From a virus, in IMG/VR virus record IMGVR_UViG_3300032316_000223, positions 1 through 64,000 of that record: 64,000 bases of DNA. One strand, 5' to 3'. A program made the position numbers and the translations under genes. This document shows positions 30,353-40,100 of this stretch, one piece after another. Numbering within the stretch: position 1 is the stretch's first letter; each line of letters opens with the position of its first letter. The notes under the pieces are model-generated. The model did no database searches and was not told where the DNA came from. It was given only the letters and a program-made list of their open reading frames with translations.

Positions 30353-30801
30353 TGGATTCATGCGAAGTCACAGACTTTATGTTTCCAATGAAGGCTGATA
30401 TCTACTTTCCTATTCTTGCACAAGGTGGTTACGGACAACCTACAAAAAACTGGGTATACGATAGAACAATTACTTGTAATGCTACATCTGTAGGTGGGCT
30501 AGGATCAGAAGATGTAAAGCCAGAAAATTTTTTAAAATATGAAAACAAACTTATTTCAAGAACAAAAGAAGACCCAAGACTTTCTTCAAACAATGCAAAT
30601 AACGCAACAACAAACATACTTATAGCAAATATTAGGGATGCATCCGACAATATTATTTACAAAGAAACAGCAGGAGTAAGATCGGGCAAGGGAACAATTT
30701 ACGAAGTAGCAACAGTTGAACCGTTTACTGGCCCATTCGGATATACAGAATATTATAAAATGTTATGGCGCAGGGCTGAAAATCAGACTGTAGGTGATTA
30801 G
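30352..30801 (+). CDS. Putative head closure (stopper) protein, 149 aa
   Basis: Starts by TAATG overlap. FPMKADIYFPILAQGGYGQPTKNW and the later beta-strands, ending in GYTEYYKMLWRRAE, fit the small beta-barrel head-closure proteins found in this position. It overlaps the next gene (TAGTG). The assignment rests on synteny and length. Confidence 0.5.
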   Translation: MDSCEVTDFMFPMKADIYFPILAQGGYGQPTKNWVYDRTITCNATSVGGLGSEDVKPENFLKYENKLISRTKEDPRLSSNNANNATTNILIANIRDASDNIIYKETAGVRSGKGTIYEVATVEPFTGPFGYTEYYKMLWRRAENQTVGD

Positions 30802-31478
30802 TGATAGCAAGAACAAACACAGCATCTTTCACTAAACAAATGAATAATATAATTAATTATTCTTTTGGGTTTTTAGAAGGTGTTGATCGTGGTAAAAAAA
30901 TATTTTTTGATAAATTAGGTACAGGGGCTATTCAAGCGTTGGCACAATATGTTGATGTGCAGGCCAGAGCAAATCCAAGAGCACTACATCACGTTTATGA
31001 ATGGAATCAAGTTGGCAGTCCAAGTGCAAGACTATTCAATTTATCATACACAGTTAGTAATTTAGGACTTTCTGTTAAGTCTACGTTTAGACAATCAAGA
31101 AGTGTTTCTGAAAATATGACTACGCCGTTTTACAATAAAGCAAAAATTATGGAAGAGGGCATTCCAGTAACAATTAGACCAACAAAATCTAAAGTGTTAA
31201 AATTTAATGGACCTAATGGAGAAGTATTTACAAGTAGACCAGTCAAAGTTGAAAACCCAGGAGGAGATCTTGTTCTTGGTGGTTTTGAATCTACATTTGA
31301 TGAGTTTATGACTAGATATTTTAAACAATCTTTTTTGAGAGCATCTGGAGTTTATGACTATATCAAAAAACCAACACTATATAAGAAAAACTTTAAGGCT
31401 GGTTCAGTTGCGGGTAGAAGTAAAGGAATTGACACAGGATTTAAGTGGATAACTAATGCAACAATTGGGGTAGAATAA
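30801..31478 (+). CDS. Putative neck/tail completion protein (gp10-like), 225 aa
   Basis: GTG start that overlaps the previous TAG. Basic, helical N terminus (MIARTNTASFTKQMNNIINY), then a mixed domain with VYEWNQVGSPSARLFNLSYT, as in minor tail proteins of the HK97 gp10 type between head closure and tail terminator. Rich in Lys at the C terminus. Function inferred from order. Confidence 0.5.
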   Translation: MIARTNTASFTKQMNNIINYSFGFLEGVDRGKKIFFDKLGTGAIQALAQYVDVQARANPRALHHVYEWNQVGSPSARLFNLSYTVSNLGLSVKSTFRQSRSVSENMTTPFYNKAKIMEEGIPVTIRPTKSKVLKFNGPNGEVFTSRPVKVENPGGDLVLGGFESTFDEFMTRYFKQSFLRASGVYDYIKKPTLYKKNFKAGSVAGRSKGIDTGFKWITNATIGVE

Positions 31479-31482
31479 GACT

Positions 31483-32283
31483 ATGGCTATACTAACTGAT
31501 ACTGGATTTCCACCAACCTTTTTAAACCAATATATTTTGTCTGAGTTAAAACACTATGAACTTATAGCAGCAGCAGAAGAATTAAGTCCAATGGTTCCAG
31601 CACAGTTTCCAACAAACATTGAAGACTTGTATAACGATAGTATTCAAATTAGACAAACAGAAAGTCCCCTTTTAATTGTTTACGATAGACTAATGAGATT
31701 TAGGCCTACTCCGTTTTATTTACAAAAAAGAGAGCAACTGATATATTTTATTTATTCTACAGACGTTAGTAAGTTGATAGACTGTGTTCGTGTTATATCT
31801 AGTGCCCTTGATCGTGAAGATTCTTCAGCAGAAGACATAAACTCTTACAATTTTCTTAATCCAACCCTAAGCACTCCACCAGTAACAATATCTACTAAAG
31901 CCATATCAAACAAAGCACTTACAAGCAAATTTGCCACAGTAACAACATCTACTACCCATGGCTTTGTAGCAGGGGACGCTGTGACAATCACAGGGGTAGA
32001 CAATACATTTAATGGTACCTATTTTATTAAAAGCGTTCCATCAGCGACAACATTTAAATTTTACAAAAATGCAGCAAATATTGGCTCTATTGCAGCATCT
32101 GGATCTGTTTCAAAACAAGCCTATACCCCATTTAATATTTTGTTCCACAGTACGAGGGTATACCAGGCAGACGAAAGCAGAGACGTAGCAGAACTGGCCT
32201 CAGCAAGAACCCTCTTTGTAAACAAACTAATTGTTGAATATGACTATCATATTGCGGTTGACTCTGATTCTAGGTATACATAA
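31483..32283 (+). CDS. Putative tail terminator protein with inserted Ig-like domain, 266 aa
   Basis: The start and end (FPPTFLNQYILSELKHYELI, ..., VNKLIVEYDYHIAVD) read like one alpha/beta tail-terminator domain. Between them residues about 140-215 form a beta-rich insert (SKFATVTTSTTHGFVAGDAV ... ATTFKFYKN) typical of surface-exposed modules on phage necks. Located just before the tail tube gene as expected. The insertion is unusual for this position. Confidence 0.5.
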   Translation: MAILTDTGFPPTFLNQYILSELKHYELIAAAEELSPMVPAQFPTNIEDLYNDSIQIRQTESPLLIVYDRLMRFRPTPFYLQKREQLIYFIYSTDVSKLIDCVRVISSALDREDSSAEDINSYNFLNPTLSTPPVTISTKAISNKALTSKFATVTTSTTHGFVAGDAVTITGVDNTFNGTYFIKSVPSATTFKFYKNAANIGSIAASGSVSKQAYTPFNILFHSTRVYQADESRDVAELASARTLFVNKLIVEYDYHIAVDSDSRYT

Positions 32284-32290
32284 AAAGAGG

Positions 32291-32296
32291 TATAAT
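32291..32296 (+). promoter_or_regulatory. -10 element before the tail tube gene
   Basis: TATAAT (no TGn extension), 61 nt before the ATG at 32358, leaving a leader with AAAGAGGTGA. Confidence 0.5.
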
Positions 32297-32357
32297 TGGC
32301 TTTAGAGGAAACACGCCAAACAACTTAATAAATACTTTATGAAAGAGGTGAAATAAT

Positions 32358-32999
32358 ATGCCATATAGCCGTGGTACGTCAAACAACGTTATTGTGGGTG
32401 CAGCAGCATTCTTCATTAACGATGATACGTTAAACCCATCAACTTTAGCATCTAGAGCAGTAATTGATTCAAGCGAGTCTTACAAGACTACACTTTCAAA
32501 TGCCGCTACTTACACTAACGTTGGTTACACAATGAACGGTCTTGAATTACAGTTCCAACCAGACTTCGGTGAAGTTCAGGTAGATCAAATTCTTGACGTT
32601 GCAAGACTATACAAGCAAGGTATGCAAGTAAATCTTGCTACCGCTTTTGCTGAAGCAACTTTAGAAAACTTGCTTGTAGCATTAGCATACTCTGATGCTA
32701 GACTTACAGGAAATAAAAATGCATCTACAGGTCAGACATTGAACCTGAGTGCAGGAGACATTGGAGATGTTCCAGTAGAACGAGGAATCGTTGCTGTTGG
32801 TCCAGGATCTGGTGACCCAGCAACATTTGAGGATAAAGAACGCATCTATGCAGCATATCGTGCTCTTTCAATTGAGAACGTAACTGTATCAGCAAAGCGT
32901 GACGAGCCTTCAATGTTTGAGGTTTCATTCCGTCTTCTTCCTGAAGATACTTCAGGTTCATACGGTAAGATCATTGATCGTACCTTTGGACAATCATAA
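32358..32999 (+). CDS. Major tail (tube) protein, 213 aa
   Basis: MPYSRGTSNNVIVGAAAFFIN opening, then NVGYTMNGLELQFQPDFGEV, ALAYSDARLTGN and a C-terminal VSAKRDEPSMFEVSFRLLPE, the usual shape of tube subunits that polymerise around the tape measure. It has a strong ribosome binding site and its own promoter and is followed by a perfect terminator, fitting high expression. Confidence 0.8.
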   Translation: MPYSRGTSNNVIVGAAAFFINDDTLNPSTLASRAVIDSSESYKTTLSNAATYTNVGYTMNGLELQFQPDFGEVQVDQILDVARLYKQGMQVNLATAFAEATLENLLVALAYSDARLTGNKNASTGQTLNLSAGDIGDVPVERGIVAVGPGSGDPATFEDKERIYAAYRALSIENVTVSAKRDEPSMFEVSFRLLPEDTSGSYGKIIDRTFGQS

Positions 33000-33021
33000 T
33001 CTAAATTTAGATTAACTCAAG

Positions 33022-33048
33022 ACCCACCTTTAATTAGGTGGGTTTTTT
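33022..33048 (+). terminator. Terminator after the tail tube gene
   Basis: ACCCACCT (33022-33029) and AGGTGGGT (33036-33043), loop TTAATT, followed by T6. Confidence 0.85.
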
Positions 33049-33061
33049 GTTTTGCCTGTGA

Positions 33062-33067
33062 TAGAAT
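33062..33067 (+). promoter_or_regulatory. Extended -10 element, leaderless type
   Basis: TGATAGAAT ends 9 nt before the ATG at 33077. Confidence 0.5.
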
Positions 33068-33076
33068 AGAAAGATT

Positions 33077-33772
33077 ATGGCAACAACCGTTTATAAAAAT
33101 AAGATAATTAAACTCGTTGATGGTACAGAACTAGAGATCGTTCCATTAAAAATAAAATATTTACGTGAGTTTATGGAGGCATTTGAGTACGTTAAAACTG
33201 CCAAAAATGATGATGAAGCCATAGATTTTTTAGTTGAGTGTGTAAGAATTACAATGAAACAATATTATCCAGATATAAAATTAACAAAATCTGATGTAGA
33301 AGATAGCCTAGATATGCCAACTATATACACAGTATTAGATATTTCTGCGGGTATAAAAATTAATCAAAAATCTGAAGAAACAGTAAAGGACCAAGCAACA
33401 GACAGTGGATCAAGTTGGTCAGATTTAGACCTTGCCAAGATTGAGTCTGAGGTATTTTTATTGGGTATATGGAAAGATTATCGTGAACTAGAAGAATCCT
33501 TATCTATGCCAGAATTAATTGCAACTCTTTCAAGTCGTAGAGAACTTGATTATCAAGAAAAAAAATTCTTGGCTGCAATTCAGGGAGTAGATTTAGATGC
33601 TCAGTCTGGAGAATCAAAAGGGCAAAAAGAATGGGAAGATATGAAGGCTAGAGTATTTAGTCAAGGCAAAGCAAAAGACGGTAATGACATTTTGGCTCTT
33701 CAAGGACAAAATGCCAGAAGTGCAGGGTTTGGCATTGGCTATGGTCTAGATTACGAAGATTTAACAAAATAA
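33077..33772 (+). CDS. Tail assembly chaperone, long (GT-like) form, 231 aa
   Basis: Residues 1-95 form the same domain as the 109-aa protein at 33831: DGTELEIVPLKIKYLREFME, ECVRITMKQYYPDI, DMPTIYTVLDISAGIK. Residues 110-231 add a second domain with LSMPELIATLSSRRELDYQE and KKFLAAIQGVDLD, a pattern found in the T part of siphophage chaperones. Normally G and GT come from one locus by frameshift; here the long form is its own intact gene. It guides tape measure and tube assembly and is absent from the virion. Confidence 0.8.
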   Translation: MATTVYKNKIIKLVDGTELEIVPLKIKYLREFMEAFEYVKTAKNDDEAIDFLVECVRITMKQYYPDIKLTKSDVEDSLDMPTIYTVLDISAGIKINQKSEETVKDQATDSGSSWSDLDLAKIESEVFLLGIWKDYRELEESLSMPELIATLSSRRELDYQEKKFLAAIQGVDLDAQSGESKGQKEWEDMKARVFSQGKAKDGNDILALQGQNARSAGFGIGYGLDYEDLTK

Positions 33773-33800
33773 AATAATAAAAAAATAAGGGCTAGCATGC

Positions 33801-33806
33801 TATAAT
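33801..33806 (+). promoter_or_regulatory. Extended -10 element
   Basis: TGCTATAAT, 24 nt before the ATG at 33831, which has TAGGAGGA. The short chaperone can thus be expressed apart from the long form. Confidence 0.6.
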
Positions 33807-33830
33807 TAACATAACCTATAGGAGGAAATA

Positions 33831-34160
33831 ATGACAACAACTACGTATGAGGAAAACACTCTTACATTGATTGATGGCACAAAGGTTACAGTACGTCCTC
33901 TAAAAATCTCTCTACTTCGTCCATTTATGAAGAAGTTTGAGGGTGTGGGAGCAGTGGCGGAAGATAACGGCAAGTCTATGGACATTCTTATGGAGTGTGT
34001 GCAGATTGCAATGAAACAGTACAAGCCAGAACTCTCAGAAGACGTAAAAAAACTAGAGGAGAATATTGATCTCCCAACTGTTTACAAGATCGTAGAAGCA
34101 GCATCAGGTATTAAACTTGCTGAAGTTTCAGACGTTCTTGGCGTAACTATGGCTGAATAA
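33831..34160 (+). CDS. Tail assembly chaperone, short (G-like) form, 109 aa
   Basis: Paralog of the N-terminal domain of the protein at 33077 (LTLIDGTKVTVRPLKISLLRPF, ECVQIAMKQYKPEL, DLPTVYKIVEAASGIKLAEV). It stops after that domain. No slippery heptamer or overlapping frame follows: the next gene is the tape measure at 34182 with AAAGAGGTG. Strong own promoter and ribosome binding site would give the excess of short form that frameshifting gives elsewhere. Confidence 0.8.
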   Translation: MTTTTYEENTLTLIDGTKVTVRPLKISLLRPFMKKFEGVGAVAEDNGKSMDILMECVQIAMKQYKPELSEDVKKLEENIDLPTVYKIVEAASGIKLAEVSDVLGVTMAE

Positions 34161-34181
34161 TTAAAAGAGGTGTGAAACTAA

Positions 34182-37100
34182 ATGGCTGATGTTAATGCTA
34201 ATATTGACATTAATATTGATTCGTCTAATGCATTATCACAGTTAAAAGCATTACAACGTCAGATATCTCAGTTTCACACCTCAATAGCCAAATCAAGTGA
34301 GGCAGCAGCCCTTGCTCAAAAGGGTCTACAAAAAAATCTTTTAAATAGCATTAACTCTATTGGTGCGTTTAGCGCCGAAATGCGAACAGTTAAAACATCT
34401 GCAGAATCTTTCACTGATTCATTAGAAAAAAATAAATTTTCAATGCGGGAATACTTCCGCTATGCAGGAGCATCTACAAAAACATTTGGCAAACTTTTTA
34501 AATCAGAGTTTGAAACAATTGGCAGGGTAGCAGAAGAAAGAGTTAAGAGACTTCAAACCCAGTATATTAAAATGGGTCGTGATACCAACGGTGCAATGAA
34601 GGCAATGGCTATCATGCCTACACAGTTGGATATGGGTGATTACAATACCAAGATTCAAGTAGCAGCACAGAAACAAGCACTATTTAATCAATTAATGAAA
34701 CAAGGCTCTACCAATCTATTAAACTTTGGTAAGAATACACAATGGGCTGGTCGTCAGTTAATGGTTGGCTTTACCCTACCATTAATGCTTGTAGGCTCAG
34801 CAGCAACAAAAACCTTTATGGAAATGGAAGCCCAAGCGCTTAGATTTAGAAAGGTTTATGGAGATTTATTTACACCACAATCTGAAACTAAAGAAGCACT
34901 AGCAAACATTACAGAACTAGGAAAACAGTTTACAAAGTATGGCGTTTCTGTTTCTCAAACAGTTGGTTTGGCAGCAGAGGCTGCAGCAGCAGGTTTTCAA
35001 GGTTTAGATTTACAACGTCAAACAGCACAAGCCACACGCCTTTCTATTCTTGGTCAAGTTGAAAGTCAAAAGGCTCTTGAAACAACTATATCATTGCAAA
35101 ATGCTTTTGGTATGTCATCCGACAAACTTGCAGAATCAATTGATTTTCTTAACGCAGTAGAAAACCAAACAGTCGTATCCCTTGACGATATTACTACAGC
35201 AATTCCAAAGGTAGCACCAGTTATTCAGCAACTAGGTGGAGATGTAAAAGATTTAACATTCTTCATGGCTGCTATGAAAGAAGGCGGAATTAATGCATCA
35301 GAAGGTGCAAACGCACTTAAGTCTGGTCTTGCAGCATTGATTAATCCAACTAAAAAAGCATCTGACATGCTTGCAGGGTTTGGAATTAATGCAACTGCAA
35401 TTGTTGAAAAAAATAAAGGTAACTTAAAAGCAACAGTTGTAGAATTTGCTAGCGCTTTAAATGCTTTAGATCCACTTGCTAGAGCAAGAGCAATTGAGCA
35501 AATGTTTGGTAAATTCCAATTTGCTCGTCTATCAACGTTATTTGCTAACGTAGCAAAAGATGGTAATCAGGCTGCTCGTGTTCTTGCTTTAGCAAATTCA
35601 TCAGTAGAAGAATTGTCAGCCCTGTCTGAACAAGAATTAGGAATGACTGCAGACTCTGCAATGAATAAATTTAAAAAGAGTGTTGAAGATCTTAAGTTTG
35701 CCCTTGTTCCAGTGGGAGAGGCTTTCTTGGAGGCACTTACACCAGTTATTGAATTTGTTGGTGGAATTCTTGAAAAGTTTTCCAACCTTTCAGACGGAAC
35801 TAAAAAATTAATTACATTATTAACAGTAGGGATTGGTGCAGTAGGACCTGTACTACTTATGACATTTGGTTTGCTTGCAAATGGTGTCGCAAATATAATT
35901 AAACTATTCTTAACATTACGTGGAGGGTATCAAAGATTAACTGGTCAATCACAAATGCTGGGAGAACAAACCCAGTATATGACCATGGAGCAGTTAGATG
36001 CAGCAGCAGCAGCACACTCACTTAATCAAACACACGCAAACTTAACACAAACATTTACTGCTGAAGTAGCCCAAATAAATAAACTTATAGCAGCATATAC
36101 ATCAGCAGCAGGAGCAGCAAGAAACTTTGCAATGAATAATCCTGGAATGATGATGCCAGGAAGAGGTGCTAGAAGGTTTGCAGATGGTATTTTAAGTGTT
36201 CCAGGACCAAAGGGAGCAGGCGATGTAGTTCCAGCAATGCTATCTCCAGGAGAAGCAGTTATCCCAACAGATATGGCAAAGAAGTATGCGCCATTAATTA
36301 ATGGAATGATTGCAGACAACATACCTGGATATAAATTTGGTAAAGGTTTTAAGAATGCAACAATGTTTTTACCAGAATCAATTAATACACTTATGGGGCA
36401 GTTAACTGGAAGAGGCGCTGCAACTGGAGATGTTACTAAATATTTAGATCAAGCAGGCGGAGCGTCAATGGCTCCACTAGTTGCTGTAATTGCAAGAGAA
36501 ATTAAAGTTGGTCTTAATAACCCTAAATTTAAACAAGAATGGTCTGCCATAGCAGATCTTTTTGCACAAACAGCAACAGATGCATTAAATCAATCTGGAA
36601 GAGAATTTATTAAAGATGCAGATCTTGAAGAAATAGTTGTACCAGCACTTCGTGAAGCAGCAAAAGGAATACAAATTGCTGGAAAAGATATTGATGTTGC
36701 ACTTGAAAATGCTATTAGTCAAATTAGAACAGTTGGTCCAGTAGGCGTAGGGTCTGGATCTTCAGGTGGAATTGGAAGAACAACCTTTGCAGGATCATAC
36801 AGAGGAGCAAGAACTGCAGCACAAAAGTTTGCTGCAGAAGAAAATCCAGCAGCATTTAGACAAACAGAGCGACTATCTCAAAGTAGAGGAAAAACTGTTA
36901 GGTCATTCCAAACATTAAATCCAATGTTAGATAAATGGGAAGTTGCAACAATGTCCCATATTACAACATCAGTTACTGCAAGTGCAGAAGAATTAACAAA
37001 ACAGATGACTCCATATCTTGGAGATGTTGGAGAAAAAATAACCAAGGCAATTACAAAAGATATTGCAAAAGGAGCAATTCAAGAAGCAAGAGTGGTGCGA

Positions 37101-40100
37101 CAGCCTTTTGCAAACTCACCACAATTTGAGCCAAAAATGGACCTTAGTAGAGGTGGATCATATAGAGGAACAATTAGTGATTTTGTAACTCAACAAACCA
37201 TAAGAAAAAATGAAGAACACGCAAAACGTTTAGCAGATGCAGCAATTGCATCAACAGCAAAAGCAGCGGGAACTCAGTCACCATCTAGAAAAACCATTCC
37301 AATTGGCGAAGATATTGCTCGTGGCCTTGAAGTTGGAATGGAAAATAGACAAGATGATGTCGCATTAGCAGGTTCTCAATTAGGTCAGGCTGCTACAGGT
37401 GGGGCTGGCAGGGGATCCAGAAGAGTCGCATCTAGACCACAAGGTGCTCCAGGATCTGTAGCAGGTAATGCACCTAGAGTAGGAGTTCCACTTTCCACTT
37501 TAAATGCAGCATACGAAGAAAATGCAATGAGAGATGCATTAAGAAAACAACAGCAAAAGATAGCAATTACTAATCAAAGAATGAACTCATTAAACAAAGC
37601 GTTTATGAGTGGTACCTTTGCCCTATCTGCGTTGTCAGGTGTTGCCTCTATGGCTGGTGGAAATCTAGGAAAATTCTCAGAAATATTATTTCAAATAACT
37701 GGGCCATTGTTTGCTTTATCTTCTGTCATTCAACTGCTAACTGGAAATAAAATAATTTCACTTATTTCAAAATTTAAAGTTGGCTTTGGACTTGCAGGTA
37801 TTGGTTTGATGGTAGGTGTTGGAATTATAAAACTTGCCAATGATGCAAGAAAGAAAGAATTAGAATATATCTACGGTCTTTCAAATGCAATGAAAACTAC
37901 TACAGAGCAAGTTAAAACATTGGGTGATTTCTTTGGAGTAGTTCCTACAAAACTTCCATTTGAAAATAGAAATAGAGAAATTGTTTCAAAAGATACAAGA
38001 ACTGCAAGAGACAGACTAAGAGCAGACGAATCATTTAAAAAGCAATTTGCTCCTACTATTAAGACATTATCTAAGTCTACTGCACAAGAAGCACAATTAG
38101 CCTTTACAACTTTGGCTCTTAATCTTAAGGCACAAGGTTTTGCCAATGAGCAGGTTCAAACAATTGTTGACGCTCTTCGTGAAGAAGCAGGTAAGACAGA
38201 AGTTAAGTTAGATGTTAAATCACTTAATTTTTCAACAGAATCAATCAAAGAATTGCAAGATCAAATTAAACCACTACTTGAAAATTTAGGAAAACAATTA
38301 AATAGTGGTGGTATGCAAACAAAATTTATACGTGGATACGGAACGGCTGCCAGTGAGACATATATAGAATTTACAAAAGATGCAAAAAAAGCCTTATCTG
38401 AACTTAGCACTTTTATTTCAGAAACATCAAACTCTGCTGCTGGAATGTTTAGACTTGGACTTATTAGTGGAGAACAGTTTGAATCAACTTTGCTGTCTAC
38501 CCTTAATACAATGAATGGCCTTGATGAAACATCAAGAAGAGTTGCCTTATTGGAAGTATTTAAAAAACTTGATCTTGACGCAAAACCATTTTTATCAACA
38601 CTGTATACAGTAAAACAACAAATGATGCTGATTGCCCTACTAAGTTCTGGAGTTCTTAGTAAAGACAGCCCAATATTAAAAGCCCTTTCTTCTTCAGATG
38701 GAAAAACAAAAATGAGAGGAATTAATCGTTTAAGAGTAGCGTACGAGAATCTTTTTGGAGCAATAAATAAAGTAAATGAAGAAGATGCAAAAGGTGGCGG
38801 TGGCGGTGGTGGTGGTAAAGGCAAACCAAATGCACTTCAAGAAAGAATTAAAGCCCTTCAAAATCAAACCAAGGCCTATATCATACTGCGTAATGCAAAA
38901 ATTGATGAAGCAACTGCAACAGAACTATCAAATGACGCAGAAATAGCATCTTTGGTTATTGCAAATAACAAGGGTGCATCATTAGAAAAAATTATTAAAT
39001 TAATTAAAGAATACAAAGCAGCAATAAAAGGACAAGCAGATGCTGAATTAAAATATATGGAAAAGCCAAACTTGTTTAAAAAACAGTTAGAGCGATATCA
39101 GGCACAAGCAGATCTTAGAGATAAAATAATTGACATTCAGTTTGCACCTAAGATAAAAGCAGAAAATGATGCTTTAAAAACTCAAGAACAAAATTTACAA
39201 AAAGTTAATGATGAAATTCAAAAAATTACAGATTCTCAAATTAAACCAATACAAGATATAATTGATGCAAATAATTTTACTCTTGAATCAATATCTTTAC
39301 AAGAAGATGCAATTAATGAAAAATATAATACACAGATAGAGGCTTTAGATAAAATTGCAACCATTAATCAGGATATTGCAAATATTCAAAAACAAAGACT
39401 TTCTATTGCTGATGCACTTACTCGTGGAGATATATCTGCTGCTGCACAACTTGTTCAAGAGGCAAGAGCAGAAAATGCATCCTCTGCCGTAACTGGACAA
39501 AAAGAGGCTTTGACAAATACTCGTGATGCTCAAATTAAAGCACTTGGAAGAGTTGCAATTGAAAAACAAAACAAAGAACTTCAATTACAGATTAATACAA
39601 TTGAAAGAGGATCTCTGTTAACTCTGCAACAAAAGAAAGATACAATTGAAAATACAATTGATTCAATTAATAGAAATATTCAAGCATTAAATTCTGAAGT
39701 TGATAGCCTAAAAAGTTCTGCTTTCTATGCTGGAAAAACCAGAGAAGAGATTGATAGTCTTGCTGGACTTATTGAAGCAGCAGAAAAAGCAGGCATTCCG
39801 TTTAATGAATCACTTTTAACTCAAGCAGGATCTGCAGCAGCGCTTGCTAAAGCATTAGGTGATGCGGTAACAAATCAAAAAAATCTAGCAAGTCTTTCAG
39901 GGTTATCAGGAGGATCAGGCACAGGCACAGGTACGGGCACAGGCACAGGTACAGGTGGGTCATCAACTTATGTAGGCGGTACTAAAGTAGATATACCTTC
40001 AACAGGTTCAACCGTAACAGTTAAATCTGGCAACACCCTAAGTGGTATTGCAGCAAAAGCAGGAGTAAAACTTGCAGATGTAATAAAAGCCAACCCACAA

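Noticed and set aside
33300-34180. Programmed frameshift site for the tail assembly chaperones
   Set aside because: Looked for a slippery heptamer near the end of either gene and none was convincing; both frames are complete and separate.
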